Assembly: GCA_963775505.1 (NCBI GenBank)
Contig: CAVZIL010000008.1
Span: forward strand, 186,001-250,000
Length of the DNA stretch: 64,000 nt
Source of the DNA: JAIBJN01 sp963775505
Lineage (GTDB): Bacteria > Actinomycetota > Thermoleophilia > Gaiellales > Gaiellaceae
Direction: 5' to 3'
The notes under the pieces were generated by a model, which made no database searches, was not told the DNA's origin, and saw nothing but the letters and a program-made list of their open reading frames with translations. The translations under genes were made by a program, and so were the position numbers. Positions 31,253 through 39,573 of the stretch are shown piece after piece (position 1 is the stretch's first letter; each line of letters starts with the position of its first letter).

Positions 31253-32410
31253 CTAGTAGGAGCGCGGCATCCCGAGAACATGCTGGCCGAGGTAGGCGAG
31301 GATGAGGTTGTTCGAGACGGGGGCGATCGTGTAGAGGCGGGTCTCGCGGAACTTGCGCTCGACGTCGTACTCCTCCGCGAAGCCCCAGCCTCCGTGGGTG
31401 TCCAGGCAGGCATTCGCCGCCGCCCAGGACGCCTCGGCGGCGAGGAGCTTCGCCATGTTCGCCTCCGCGCCCGCCGGCTCGCCCTGCTCGAACAGCCAGG
31501 CCGCCTTGTAGCGCATGAGGTCGGCCGCCTCGATGGCCGCGTGCGCCCTCGCGACCGGGAACTGGACGCCCTGGTTCGCGCCGATCGGCCGACCGAAGAC
31601 CTCCCGCTCCGACGCGTAGCGCGCCGCCTTCTCCACGAACCAGCGGCCGTCGCCGATGCACTCCGCCGCGATGAGCACGCGCTCGGCGTTCATCCCGTCG
31701 AGGATGTAGCGGAAGCCCTGCCCCTCTTCGCCGACGAGCGCGTCGGCCGGGAGCTCGACGCCGTCGAGGAACACCTCGGTCGTTGCGTGGTTCATCATCG
31801 TGCGGAGCGGCCGGATGGTGAGCGCGTCCCCGGCGGCCTTCATGTCGACGAGGAAGACCGAGAGGCCTTCGCTCCGCTTGACGACCTCGTCGAGCGGCGT
31901 CGTGCGCGCGAGCAGGAGCATCAGGTCGGAATAGAGGGCGCGCGAGGTGAAGACCTTCTGGCCGCTGACGACGTAGCCGCCGTCCACCCGCTCGGCCGTG
32001 GTCTGGATGCGCGTCGTGTCCGACCCCACGGTCGGCTCCGTCACGCCGAAGGCCTGGAGCCGAAGCTCTCCGGCGGCGAGCCTCGGCAGGTAGCGCTCCT
32101 TCTGCTCGTCGCTCCCGTGCCGGAGGAGCGTGCCCATGGTGTACATCTGGGCGTGGCAGGCGCCCGCGTTTCCGCCCGACGCGTTGATCTCCTCGAGAAT
32201 GACGCTCGCCGCCGTCAGCCCGAGGCCCGCGCCTCCGTACTTCTCCGGGATCAGCGCGGCGAGCCACCCGCCGTCGGTGAGCGCCTGCACGAAGTCCTCT
32301 GGGTAGCGGTCGGGCTCGAGAGAGCGCCAGTACTCGCCGGGGAAGCCGGCGCAGAGGTCGCGGACGGCCGCGCGGATCTCCGTCAGCTCGTCGGGGAGCG
32401 AGAACTCCAT
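31253..32410 (-). CDS. Acyl-CoA dehydrogenase-family protein lacking the usual catalytic Glu motif
   Basis: 385 residues. 'AALIPEKYGGAGLGLTAASVILEEI', 'QAFGVTEPTVGSDTTRIQTTAE' and 'VVSGQKVFTSRALYSDLMLLLART' (FAD-binding region) are typical of the family, as is 'CLDTHGGWGFAEEYDVERKFRETRLYTIAPVSNNLILAYLGQHVLG'. At the place where most members have Y-E-G-T-x-E-I with the catalytic Glu, this one has A-P-V-S-N-N-L. Some subfamilies place the base elsewhere, so activity is possible. It lies one base after the stop of the next acyl-CoA dehydrogenase and probably forms a pair with it. Confidence 0.85.
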   Translation of the reverse strand: MEFSLPDELTEIRAAVRDLCAGFPGEYWRSLEPDRYPEDFVQALTDGGWLAALIPEKYGGAGLGLTAASVILEEINASGGNAGACHAQMYTMGTLLRHGSDEQKERYLPRLAAGELRLQAFGVTEPTVGSDTTRIQTTAERVDGGYVVSGQKVFTSRALYSDLMLLLARTTPLDEVVKRSEGLSVFLVDMKAAGDALTIRPLRTMMNHATTEVFLDGVELPADALVGEEGQGFRYILDGMNAERVLIAAECIGDGRWFVEKAARYASEREVFGRPIGANQGVQFPVARAHAAIEAADLMRYKAAWLFEQGEPAGAEANMAKLLAAEASWAAANACLDTHGGWGFAEEYDVERKFRETRLYTIAPVSNNLILAYLGQHVLGMPRSY

Positions 32411-32411
32411 G

Positions 32412-33587
32412 TCAAGCCTCGTACCGCTCGAGCAGGCGCCGGGCGATGAGGAGCTGCTGGATCTCGTTCGAGCCCTCGCCGAGGATGAGCACGGGAGCGT
32501 CCCGATAGATGCGCTCGACGACGTACTCCTGCGAGTAGCCGTAGCCGCCGTGGATCCGCATCGCCTCGAGCGCCACCTCCTCGGCCGTCTCGGTCGCGAA
32601 GAGCTTGGCCATGCCGGCTTCCAGGTCGGCGCGCTCCCCGGCGTCCTTCTTGGCCGCGGCCTCGAGCATGAGAAGCCGCGAGGCCTCGATCTTCGTTGCC
32701 ATCTGCGCCAGCTTCAGCTGGATCGCCTGATGGTGGGCGATCGGCTTGCCGAAGGCCTCCCGCTCCCGGGCGTAGCGGATCGCGGCGTCGAACGCCGCCT
32801 GGGCGATTCCCACCGCCCGGGCGGCGATGTTCACGCGCCCGAGCTCGATTCCGCCCATGAACTGCTTGAAGCCCACGCCCTCCTCGCCGCCCAGCACGGA
32901 TGCCGCGGGCGTGCGGAAGCCGTCGAAGGCGAGCTCCGTCGACTCGACTCCCTTGTACCCGAGCTTCTTGAGCGGGCGGGAGACCGTCAGGCCGGGCTGC
33001 TCGTGGACGTTGGGCTCCTTCTCGATGATGAACGCCGTCATTCCCCGGTGCGGCGGGTCGGCGTCCGGGTCGGTCTTCGCGAGGAGCATGACGCCGCTCG
33101 ACCTGAGGCCGTTGGTGGCCCACATCTTCTGGCCGGTGATCACGTACTCGTCGCCCTCGCGGACGGCGCGGGTGCGAATCGCCTGGACGTCGGAGCCGGC
33201 GTGCGGCTCGGTCATCGAGTAGGCGAAGTGCAGCTCGCCGGTGGCCATGCGGGGCAGGTAGCGGCGGCGCTGCTCCTCCGTTCCGTGCTCCCCGATCATC
33301 CAGGCGGAGATGAAGTGCGTGTTGAGGACGCCCGAGAGGCTCATCCAGCCCCGCGAGAGCTCGACCTGGATGCGGGCATACGTCGAGAGGTCGAGGCCGA
33401 GGCCGCCGTAGGCCTCGGGGATCGTGACGCCGAAGAGGCCGAGCTCCTTCATCGTCTCGACGAGCGCCGTGGGGTACTCGTCGGCGTGCTCGAGGTCGGA
33501 GGCGACCGGCAGGACGTCGCGCTCGACGAACTCCCGGATCGTCGCGACGATCTCCCGCTGCTCGGAGGTTTGCTCCGTCCCCCCCAT
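32412..33587 (-). CDS. Acyl-CoA dehydrogenase
   Basis: 391 residues from ATG 33587. 'FGVTIPEAYGGLGLDLSTYARIQVELSRGW', 'FAYSMTEPHAGSDVQAIRTRAVREGDEYVITGQKMWATNG' (FAD/CoA region) and the C-terminal 'MRIHGGYGYSQEYVVERIYRDAPVLILGEGSNEIQQLLIARRLL' with the expected G-E-G-S-N-E-I motif are intact. It should oxidise an acyl-CoA to the enoyl-CoA, passing electrons to ETF. The start codon shares one base with the stop of the MmgE/PrpD gene, so it belongs to the same leftward operon. The chain length preference cannot be read. Confidence 0.9.
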   Translation of the reverse strand: MGGTEQTSEQREIVATIREFVERDVLPVASDLEHADEYPTALVETMKELGLFGVTIPEAYGGLGLDLSTYARIQVELSRGWMSLSGVLNTHFISAWMIGEHGTEEQRRRYLPRMATGELHFAYSMTEPHAGSDVQAIRTRAVREGDEYVITGQKMWATNGLRSSGVMLLAKTDPDADPPHRGMTAFIIEKEPNVHEQPGLTVSRPLKKLGYKGVESTELAFDGFRTPAASVLGGEEGVGFKQFMGGIELGRVNIAARAVGIAQAAFDAAIRYAREREAFGKPIAHHQAIQLKLAQMATKIEASRLLMLEAAAKKDAGERADLEAGMAKLFATETAEEVALEAMRIHGGYGYSQEYVVERIYRDAPVLILGEGSNEIQQLLIARRLLERYEA

Positions 33588-34981
33588 CAGGCCGGCGCCC
33601 GCTCGAGCGCGGCGGCGGCGAGCGGCGCGAGCGCAGCCCGCAGGTCGTCCTGCTCCTCGAGCGAGAGGACGGCTTCCTCGAGGGCCTCCACGGCTTCCGG
33701 CTCGAGCGCCAGCCCGGCGTTCTCGCGGTACTTCTCCCGCACCTCGCCGGGCGTCATCGGGTTCTCGGGCCCGCCGCGCTGGTGCGGCAGGTCGGCCTCG
33801 AGCGTGCGCCCGTCCCGCGTGGTGATGCGAACGCCGCCGGGAAAGGCGGCGGGATAGGTCGAGTAGTCCTTCGTCTCGTACCGGACGCGCTTGGCGAGCT
33901 CGAGCACCTGCGGATCGCGGATCGCGTCGTCGGCGTAGGTCGTGACGCCGCAGCGGCCGTGGACGATCATGGCCGCCGCCGAGTACTGGAGGCTGAACTT
34001 TGCCTCGTACGTCGTGCGGGGCGCGACCTTCTTGTCCGCCGGCTCGAGCACGAGGTCGACACCCGCCGCCGGCACGGTGACGACGATCTCCTCGACCTCG
34101 TCGGGGAGGAGCCCGCCGGCGCCCGCCTCCGCCGTCGCGCCCACGGCCCCGTGCATGAAATGGCAGGCGGGATACGGCTTGAAGGCGATTCTCGGCGTCT
34201 CCCAGCGCGTCCCCAGGTCTGCGAGCTGGGCGTCCAGGTCGATCTCGTCCTTTCCGGCGCCGAGGAAGGCGTGGTAGAGGCCGAACTTCCCCTCGAAGAT
34301 GCTGGGCGGCCCCTCGGCTCCGTGCGCGGCGAGGCGGGCGGCGACGAGACCGCCGTGGGCGGCCCAGGCCGGATGGATGGGCTTCGTCGCCGTACCGTCC
34401 TCGAGATAGGCGAAGACGCCCGACGCGAGCGAGCCCGCGATCCCGAGCGCGCTCGCCGCCCGTCCGGAGTCCAGCCCGCCCAGGCGCGCGGCCGCCGCGG
34501 TCGCGCCGAAGATCCCGCAAACCGCGGTGGGATGGAATCCGCGCGCGTGGAAGCGGCCGGAGGCGGCCATGCCGACACGAGTGACGACCTCGTTCGCGGC
34601 CACGATCGCCGAGAGCGCGTCGCGGCCGGGGGCTCCGCCCGCCTCCGCCACCGCCAGGGAGGCAGGGCAGGTGACGACGCTCACGTGGGCGATCGAGTCC
34701 GAGTGGGTGTCGTCGAAGTCGAGGCCGTGGCAGAGCATCGCGTTCGCGAAGGCCGCGTTCGCAGCGGGCAGGCCGGCCCCGCCGATCACGGTCGCCTGGT
34801 CGCCGCCGCCGAGCTCGGCCATCGTCTCCAGCCCTTCGGTGGCGACGCCGAGAGCCGCCGCCGCCAGACCGCAGCCAAGGGTGTCGAGAAGATGGAGCTT
34901 GGCCGCCTCCGCGACCTCGTTCGGAACGTCGTCGAGCACGAGGGCGGTGGTCCACTCCGCCAGCGTCCGCGCGGCCGTCAC
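33587..34981 (-). CDS. MmgE/PrpD-family protein
   Basis: 464 residues. 'LHLLDTLGCGLAAAALGVATEGLETMAELGGGDQATVIGG', 'CHGLDFDDTHSDSIAHVSVVTCPASLAVAEAGG', 'GFHPTAVCGIFGATAAAARLGGL' and 'KPIHPAWAAHGGLVAARLAAHG' are family motifs, with the conserved His and Asp residues of the active-site cleft. The family includes 2-methylcitrate dehydratase and cis-aconitate decarboxylase, plus many uncharacterised members in catabolic clusters. It lies between the acyl-CoA dehydrogenases and a MaoC/CitE pair, so a dehydratase or decarboxylase on a branched tricarboxylate-type acid is plausible. Confidence 0.87.
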   Translation of the reverse strand: MTAARTLAEWTTALVLDDVPNEVAEAAKLHLLDTLGCGLAAAALGVATEGLETMAELGGGDQATVIGGAGLPAANAAFANAMLCHGLDFDDTHSDSIAHVSVVTCPASLAVAEAGGAPGRDALSAIVAANEVVTRVGMAASGRFHARGFHPTAVCGIFGATAAAARLGGLDSGRAASALGIAGSLASGVFAYLEDGTATKPIHPAWAAHGGLVAARLAAHGAEGPPSIFEGKFGLYHAFLGAGKDEIDLDAQLADLGTRWETPRIAFKPYPACHFMHGAVGATAEAGAGGLLPDEVEEIVVTVPAAGVDLVLEPADKKVAPRTTYEAKFSLQYSAAAMIVHGRCGVTTYADDAIRDPQVLELAKRVRYETKDYSTYPAAFPGGVRITTRDGRTLEADLPHQRGGPENPMTPGEVREKYRENAGLALEPEAVEALEEAVLSLEEQDDLRAALAPLAAAALERAPA

Positions 34982-34982
34982 C

Positions 34983-35513
34983 CTAGACCGTCCAGTCCGC
35001 GTCGGTGCCCGGAAACGAGTCTTCGACCTCGGGGGCGTCGCGCTTGTAGACCATGAACGTCCGCTGGAACTCGATCACGACCTCGCGCTGCTGGTTCACG
35101 CCGCGGGAGCGCATGGTGACGATGCCGACGCTCGGGTTCGAGCTCGACTCGCGCAGGTCTGTGATCTCGCTCTCGGCCCAGAGCGTGTCGCCGGCGAACA
35201 CCGGGCGCGGGAGCTTGATGTCCGTCCAGGAGAGGTTCGCCGTCGCGTTCTCGCTGGTGTCGGGAACCGTCATGCCGGTGACGAGCGCAAGCGTGAATGC
35301 GCTGTTCACGAGCGGGCGTCCGAACCGGGTTCGCTCCGCGAAGGGGACGTTGAAATGCACCTGGTTCGTGTTCATGGTCAGGCACGTGAACCAGACGTTG
35401 TCCGTCTCGGTGATCGTGCGGCCGAAGCGGCTGCGGAAGACGTCGCCGACCTCGAAGTCCTCGTAGAACCTGCCGCGCCACGCCTTGGGCGCCGCCGCGC
35501 GTTCTGTCGTCAT
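34983..35513 (-). CDS. MaoC-family (R)-hydratase
   Basis: 176 residues from ATG 35513. A hot-dog fold: 'FYEDFEVGDVFRSRFGRTITETDNVWFTCLTMNTNQVHFNVPFAERTRFGRPLVNSAFTLALVTGM'. The usual D-x-x-x-x-H catalytic pair appears as N-T-N-Q-V-H-F-N. This matches the mesaconyl-CoA/itaconyl-CoA hydratase branch better than fatty-acid MaoC enzymes. Its partner gene, a CitE-like lyase, overlaps its start by four bases. Together they could hydrate an unsaturated C4-C5 dicarboxyl-CoA and cleave the product. Substrate inferred from family and context only. Confidence 0.85.
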   Translation of the reverse strand: MTTERAAAPKAWRGRFYEDFEVGDVFRSRFGRTITETDNVWFTCLTMNTNQVHFNVPFAERTRFGRPLVNSAFTLALVTGMTVPDTSENATANLSWTDIKLPRPVFAGDTLWAESEITDLRESSSNPSVGIVTMRSRGVNQQREVVIEFQRTFMVYKRDAPEVEDSFPGTDADWTV

Positions 35514-36355
35514 CGGGAACTGCTCCTTTCGGTCTCGGCGAGGACTCGTCTGGCGCGCTCGACGACGGGGAGATCGATCATCTCGCCGTCGAGCGCGACG
35601 ACGCCCCGTCCGTCCGCGAGCGCGTGCTCGTAGGCCTCGATCACGCGACGGGCTCGCTCCTGCTCCTCCTTCGTGGGCGAGAAGACCCGGTTCACGATCT
35701 CGATCTGGGCCGGGTGGATGCAGGCCTTGCCGCGGAAGCCGAGCGAGCGCGCGAGGCGCGCCTCGGCCTCGAGGCCCTCGTCGTCGCGAATGTCCAGGTG
35801 CACGAGGTCGAACGGGCTCCGGATGCCGGCGGCGCTCGAGTCGATGACGACCTGCGAACGCGCGTAGAGCACCTCCTGGCCGTCCGCCCGCGCTTCGAGA
35901 CCGAGCTCGGCGCCCAGGTCGACCGCACCGAGCACGAGGGCCGCGACGCGTGGCAGGCGGGCGGTCTCGTAGGCCTGCCGCAGGCCGAGCGCCGTCTCGA
36001 CGATCGCGATGACCGGCGGGCCGTCCGGCCCCAGCGCCGTCACCGCTTCCGGCGTTGCCTTCGGCAGGACGAGCGCGTCCAGATCGAGGCCGCTCACCGC
36101 CGCCAGGTCGGCCTCCCAGTGCGCCGTCCCGACAGCGTTCGGGCGCACGGCCACGAGGCTTCGAGTGGCGGTGCTCTCGAGCACGCGTCTCGCAACCGCG
36201 CGGGCGGCCTCTTTCTCGCCCGCCGGGACCGCGTCCTCGAGGTCGGCGACGACCGCGTCGGCGCCCGCGGCGAGCGCCTTCTGCAGCTTCCGCTCCTCGT
36301 GGCCGGGCGCGAAGAGCAGGGAGCGGGCCGTTGCGAGCGACATCGAAGTTGACAT
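35510..36355 (-). CDS. HpcH/HpaI aldolase, citrate lyase beta-subunit-like (CitE-type)
   Basis: 281 residues. 'ARSLLFAPGHEERKLQKALAAGADAVVADLEDAVPAGEKEAAR', 'LDLDALVLPKATPEAV', 'VIAIVETALGLRQAYETA' and 'LGFRGKACIHPAQIEIVNRVFSPTKEE' are the CitE-family metal- and CoA-binding signatures. Relatives cleave malyl-CoA, beta-methylmalyl-CoA or citramalyl-CoA. Coupled to the MaoC gene. It is the first gene of a leftward set and is divergent from the quinone-reductase gene across a 57-base region that carries a GTCAGAC operator. Confidence 0.88.
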   Translation of the reverse strand: MSTSMSLATARSLLFAPGHEERKLQKALAAGADAVVADLEDAVPAGEKEAARAVARRVLESTATRSLVAVRPNAVGTAHWEADLAAVSGLDLDALVLPKATPEAVTALGPDGPPVIAIVETALGLRQAYETARLPRVAALVLGAVDLGAELGLEARADGQEVLYARSQVVIDSSAAGIRSPFDLVHLDIRDDEGLEAEARLARSLGFRGKACIHPAQIEIVNRVFSPTKEEQERARRVIEAYEHALADGRGVVALDGEMIDLPVVERARRVLAETERSSSR

Positions 36356-36377
36356 TGTTGCCGAAGTCAGACATAAA
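36349..36377 (+). promoter_or_regulatory. Promoter of the quinone-reductase/hydantoinase operon with GTCAGAC operator
   Basis: TTGACA (36349-36354), 17 bases, then CATAAA (36372-36377). The -10 is overlapped by GAAGTCAGACAT (36363-36374), the same 11-base word as before the cyclic amidohydrolase gene. A bound repressor would block this promoter and probably the divergent CitE-type gene as well. Confidence 0.65.
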
Positions 36378-36412
36378 CACGGATTCGGTCAGGTGCGCAA
36401 GGAGGAGCAGCT

Positions 36413-37453
36413 GTGAAGGCCGTCGTGTTCCACGAGTTCGGGAGCTCCGAGGTGCTCCGACTCGAGGAGTTGGACGACCCGACTCCGGGCCGCGGCGAGG
36501 TCGCGATCGACATCGCCGCGTGCGCCCTCAACCACCTCGACGTCGACGTTCGCGAAGGCACGTCGCGGTTCCCCGTGGAGCCGCCACACGTCCTCGGCCT
36601 CGAGGTGGTCGGACGAATCGCCGAGCTGGGCGAAGACGTCGAGGGGTGGCAGGTGGGCGACCGCGTCATGCCGTTCCTGATGGACACCTGCGGTCGCTGC
36701 CGCTTCTGCACGACCGGCCGCGAGTCGCTCTGCCTCGACGCGGGCTTCATCAGCTTCGCCCACTCCGGAGGCTACGCGGAGCGGCTCGTCTGCTCGGCTT
36801 CCCAGCTCGTGCGCGTGCCGGACGAGGTCTCGGACGTCGAGGCGGCGGCCGTGCAGATCGCCTTCGCAACCGCCTGGCACATGCTCTTCACGCGCGGGGG
36901 GCTTCGCCCCGGCGAGACGGTTCTGATCAACTCCGTGGGAAGCGGCATCGGCTCGGCCGCGGTGCAGCTCGCGCACATGGCCGGCGCCTACGTGATCGGA
37001 AACTCGTCGCGCGACGACAAGCTCGCTCGGGCCGCCGAGCTCGGGCTGGACGCCGGGGTCAACTACACGAAGCAGGACCTCGTGGCCGAGGTCATGCGCC
37101 TGACGGACGACCGCGGGGTCGACCTCGTGTACGAGCACTGCGGCGGCGACCTCTTCCAGATGGGCCTCGACTCGCTCTCGAAGGACGGGCGCCTCGTCAT
37201 CTGCGGCGGCCACGCGGGCGAGGTCGTCCCCTTCGACATCATTCCGTTCTTCCGCGGGCAGAAGTCCGTCATCGGCTCGTTCGTCTACACGATGGCCGAG
37301 GTGGAGGCCTGCCTCGAGCTCGCGCGCCGCGGTCGCATCGTCCCGCTCGTCCACCAGACCTTCCCGCTCGAGAAGGCCAAGGACGCCATGGATCTGATGG
37401 AGAGCCGGGAGTTCTTCGGGAAGATCGTCCTCACGACCGGGAGTGGCGGGTGA
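36413..37453 (+). CDS. Zinc-type alcohol dehydrogenase / quinone oxidoreductase-family enzyme
   Basis: 346 residues. 'MKAVVFHEFGSSEVLRLEELDDPTPGRGEVAIDIAACALNHLD' and 'PHVLGLEVVGRIAELGEDVEGWQVGDRVMPF' open the MDR fold. A structural zinc lobe 'DTCGRCRFCTTGRESLCLDAGF' (four Cys) is present. The NADP-binding loop is 'ETVLINSVGSGIGSAAVQLAHMAGAYVIG'. The reaction would be NAD(P)H-dependent reduction or oxidation of a carbonyl, alcohol or enoyl compound. It is followed directly by HyuA (overlap GTGA), suggesting it prepares or processes a hydantoinase substrate. Confidence 0.88.
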   Translation: MKAVVFHEFGSSEVLRLEELDDPTPGRGEVAIDIAACALNHLDVDVREGTSRFPVEPPHVLGLEVVGRIAELGEDVEGWQVGDRVMPFLMDTCGRCRFCTTGRESLCLDAGFISFAHSGGYAERLVCSASQLVRVPDEVSDVEAAAVQIAFATAWHMLFTRGGLRPGETVLINSVGSGIGSAAVQLAHMAGAYVIGNSSRDDKLARAAELGLDAGVNYTKQDLVAEVMRLTDDRGVDLVYEHCGGDLFQMGLDSLSKDGRLVICGGHAGEVVPFDIIPFFRGQKSVIGSFVYTMAEVEACLELARRGRIVPLVHQTFPLEKAKDAMDLMESREFFGKIVLTTGSGG

Positions 37454-39573
37454 AGCGACTCGGGGTCGACGTCGGAGGCACGTTCACCGACCTGATCTAC
37501 GTCGACGACGAGAGCGGCACGGTGCTCGTCCACAAGCTGCCGACCACCGCCGAGGACCCGTCGCAGGGAACGGTTCAGGGCATCCGCGAGCTGACCGCCG
37601 AGGCGGGGGAGAGCCCCGCCGCCCTCGACGGGGTCTTCCACGGGACGACGATCGCGACGAACATCGTGATCGAGCACAACGGAGCCCGGGTCGGGCTGAT
37701 CACGACGGAGGGCTACCGCGACATCCTTCATATCGCGCGCCACAAGAAGCCGCTGAACTTCTCGAACTACCAGGATCTGCCGTGGCAGCGGTACCCGATC
37801 GTGCGCCGACGCTACCGGCTCACCGTCCCCGAGCGGATCACCGGAGACGGCGAGGTGCTCGTGCCCCTCGACGAGGACGCTGCCCGGGAACGGGTCAGGG
37901 AGCTGAAGGAGGCCGAGGTCGAGGCGGTCGCGGTGTGCTTCCTGTTCTCCTTCCTGAATCCGGAGCACGAGGCGCGTGTCGCCCAGATCGTGCGCGAGGA
38001 GTTTCCGGAGGCCTTCCTCTCGGTCTCCTCGGAGGTCCTGCCCCAGTACCGCGAGTACGAGCGCTTCTCCACCGTCTGCCTCAACGCCTTCATCGGGCCG
38101 AAGGTCGCGAGCTACGTGCGCCGGCTCGAGGAGGAGCTGCGGGCGCTGGACGTCCGGACGGACGTCCATCTGATGACCTCGGCGAGCGGGGTGTCGACGC
38201 CGGCGGCGGCGACCACGCGCCCCGTGAACCTCCTCATGTCCGGGCCGGTCGCCGGTGTCGTCGGCGGCATCTGGGCGGGCCGGCAGGCGGGCCACGAGAA
38301 CGTGATCACGCTCGACGTCGGCGGGACCTCGGCCGACATCGGGCTTGCGCAGGGCGGCAAGCTCCGCATGAAGCACCTCCTGGACACGAAGGTCGGCCCC
38401 TACCAGGCGATGATCCCGATGGTCGACGTCGACACGATCGGCGCCGGCGGCGGCTCGATCGCCTACGTCGACCAGGGCGGCATCTTCCGCGTCGGGCCGC
38501 GTTCGGCGGGCGCCGACCCGGGCCCGGCGGCCTACGGACGCGGCGGCAACGAGGCGACCGCGACCGACGCCATGGTCGTGCTCGGCTGGCTCAGTCCGGA
38601 GGCGTTCCTCGGCGGGGGCATGGAGCTTCAGCCCGACCTGGCCCGGCGAGCATTCGAGAAAGGCCCGGCGCAGGCTCTCGGGATGAGCGTCGAGGAAGCC
38701 GCGATGGGAGCGGTGCAGATCCTCACGCACTCCATGGTCCAGTCCATCGAAGAGAACTCCGTACGCAAGGGATTCGACCCGCGCGACTTCGCGTTGGTCG
38801 CAGAGGGCGGTGCCGGTCCGCTGTTCGCCGCGCAGATCGCGGTCGAGGTGGGAACGCCGAACGTCGTCGTCCCGCCGTTCCCGGGCGTCACAGCGGCCAT
38901 GGGCCTCCTGGCCACCGACATGGTCTACGAGTACGTGGCGACGTCGTATCAACGCTTGTCGGCGCTGGATGCCGCCTCGCTCGCGACCCGCTTCGCGGAG
39001 CTCGAGGAGGAGGCCCGACGCCAGCTCGAGGCGGACGGGATTCCGGCCGACCGTCTCCTCGTCCAGCGCGTCGTCGACGCCCGCTACGCGGGCCAGGGAT
39101 ACGAGCTGCGGGTCGAGGTCGACTCCGGCGAGATCGACGAGGCCTGGGGGGAGAAGCTCCGCGCCGACTTCCACGACATCCACGAGCGGGAGTACTCGCG
39201 CCGCTTCGAGGACTCCGACATCGAGATCCCGAACATACGCGTGCGCGGGATCGGCCTCATGCCGCCGCTCCAGGACGTCGAGGTCGACCGCGGCGACGAG
39301 GCGCCCCCCGAAGACGCCCTGCGCTACGAAGGGCCCGCATGGTTCTGGGTGCAGGGGGAGCTGCGGCAGGTCGCCACCAGGTACTACGACCGCTCCTCCC
39401 TGCAGGCGGGCAACCGTCTCCAGGGGCCCGCGATCGTGCGCCAGTACGACTCGACGACGGTCGTCCCCCCGGGGCTCGCTGCGTCGGTCGACGGCCACGG
39501 CAACCTCGTCATCGCGACCGGCGCCGCCGCCCGGGCCGAAGCCCGGGACGCCGCCGAAGCAGTGGAGGCCTAG
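37450..39573 (+). CDS. hyuA: Hydantoinase/oxoprolinase subunit A, second copy
   Basis: 707 residues from GTG. 'LGVDVGGTFTDLIYVDDESG', 'GVFHGTTIATNIVIEHNGARVGLITTEGYRDILHIARHKKP', 'VITLDVGGTSADIGLAQGG' and 'GAGGGSIAYVDQGG' are the ATPase and linker motifs. It differs from the first HyuA (9906) through most of its length, so the two pairs are old paralogues rather than a recent duplication. 'NFSNYQDLPWQRYPIVRRRYRL' marks the subgroup with acetophenone-carboxylase- or hydantoinase-like members. It opens a cyclic amide or carboxylates/activates a carbonyl using ATP, together with the following HyuB. Confidence 0.9.
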   Translation: MKRLGVDVGGTFTDLIYVDDESGTVLVHKLPTTAEDPSQGTVQGIRELTAEAGESPAALDGVFHGTTIATNIVIEHNGARVGLITTEGYRDILHIARHKKPLNFSNYQDLPWQRYPIVRRRYRLTVPERITGDGEVLVPLDEDAARERVRELKEAEVEAVAVCFLFSFLNPEHEARVAQIVREEFPEAFLSVSSEVLPQYREYERFSTVCLNAFIGPKVASYVRRLEEELRALDVRTDVHLMTSASGVSTPAAATTRPVNLLMSGPVAGVVGGIWAGRQAGHENVITLDVGGTSADIGLAQGGKLRMKHLLDTKVGPYQAMIPMVDVDTIGAGGGSIAYVDQGGIFRVGPRSAGADPGPAAYGRGGNEATATDAMVVLGWLSPEAFLGGGMELQPDLARRAFEKGPAQALGMSVEEAAMGAVQILTHSMVQSIEENSVRKGFDPRDFALVAEGGAGPLFAAQIAVEVGTPNVVVPPFPGVTAAMGLLATDMVYEYVATSYQRLSALDAASLATRFAELEEEARRQLEADGIPADRLLVQRVVDARYAGQGYELRVEVDSGEIDEAWGEKLRADFHDIHEREYSRRFEDSDIEIPNIRVRGIGLMPPLQDVEVDRGDEAPPEDALRYEGPAWFWVQGELRQVATRYYDRSSLQAGNRLQGPAIVRQYDSTTVVPPGLAASVDGHGNLVIATGAAARAEARDAAEAVEA

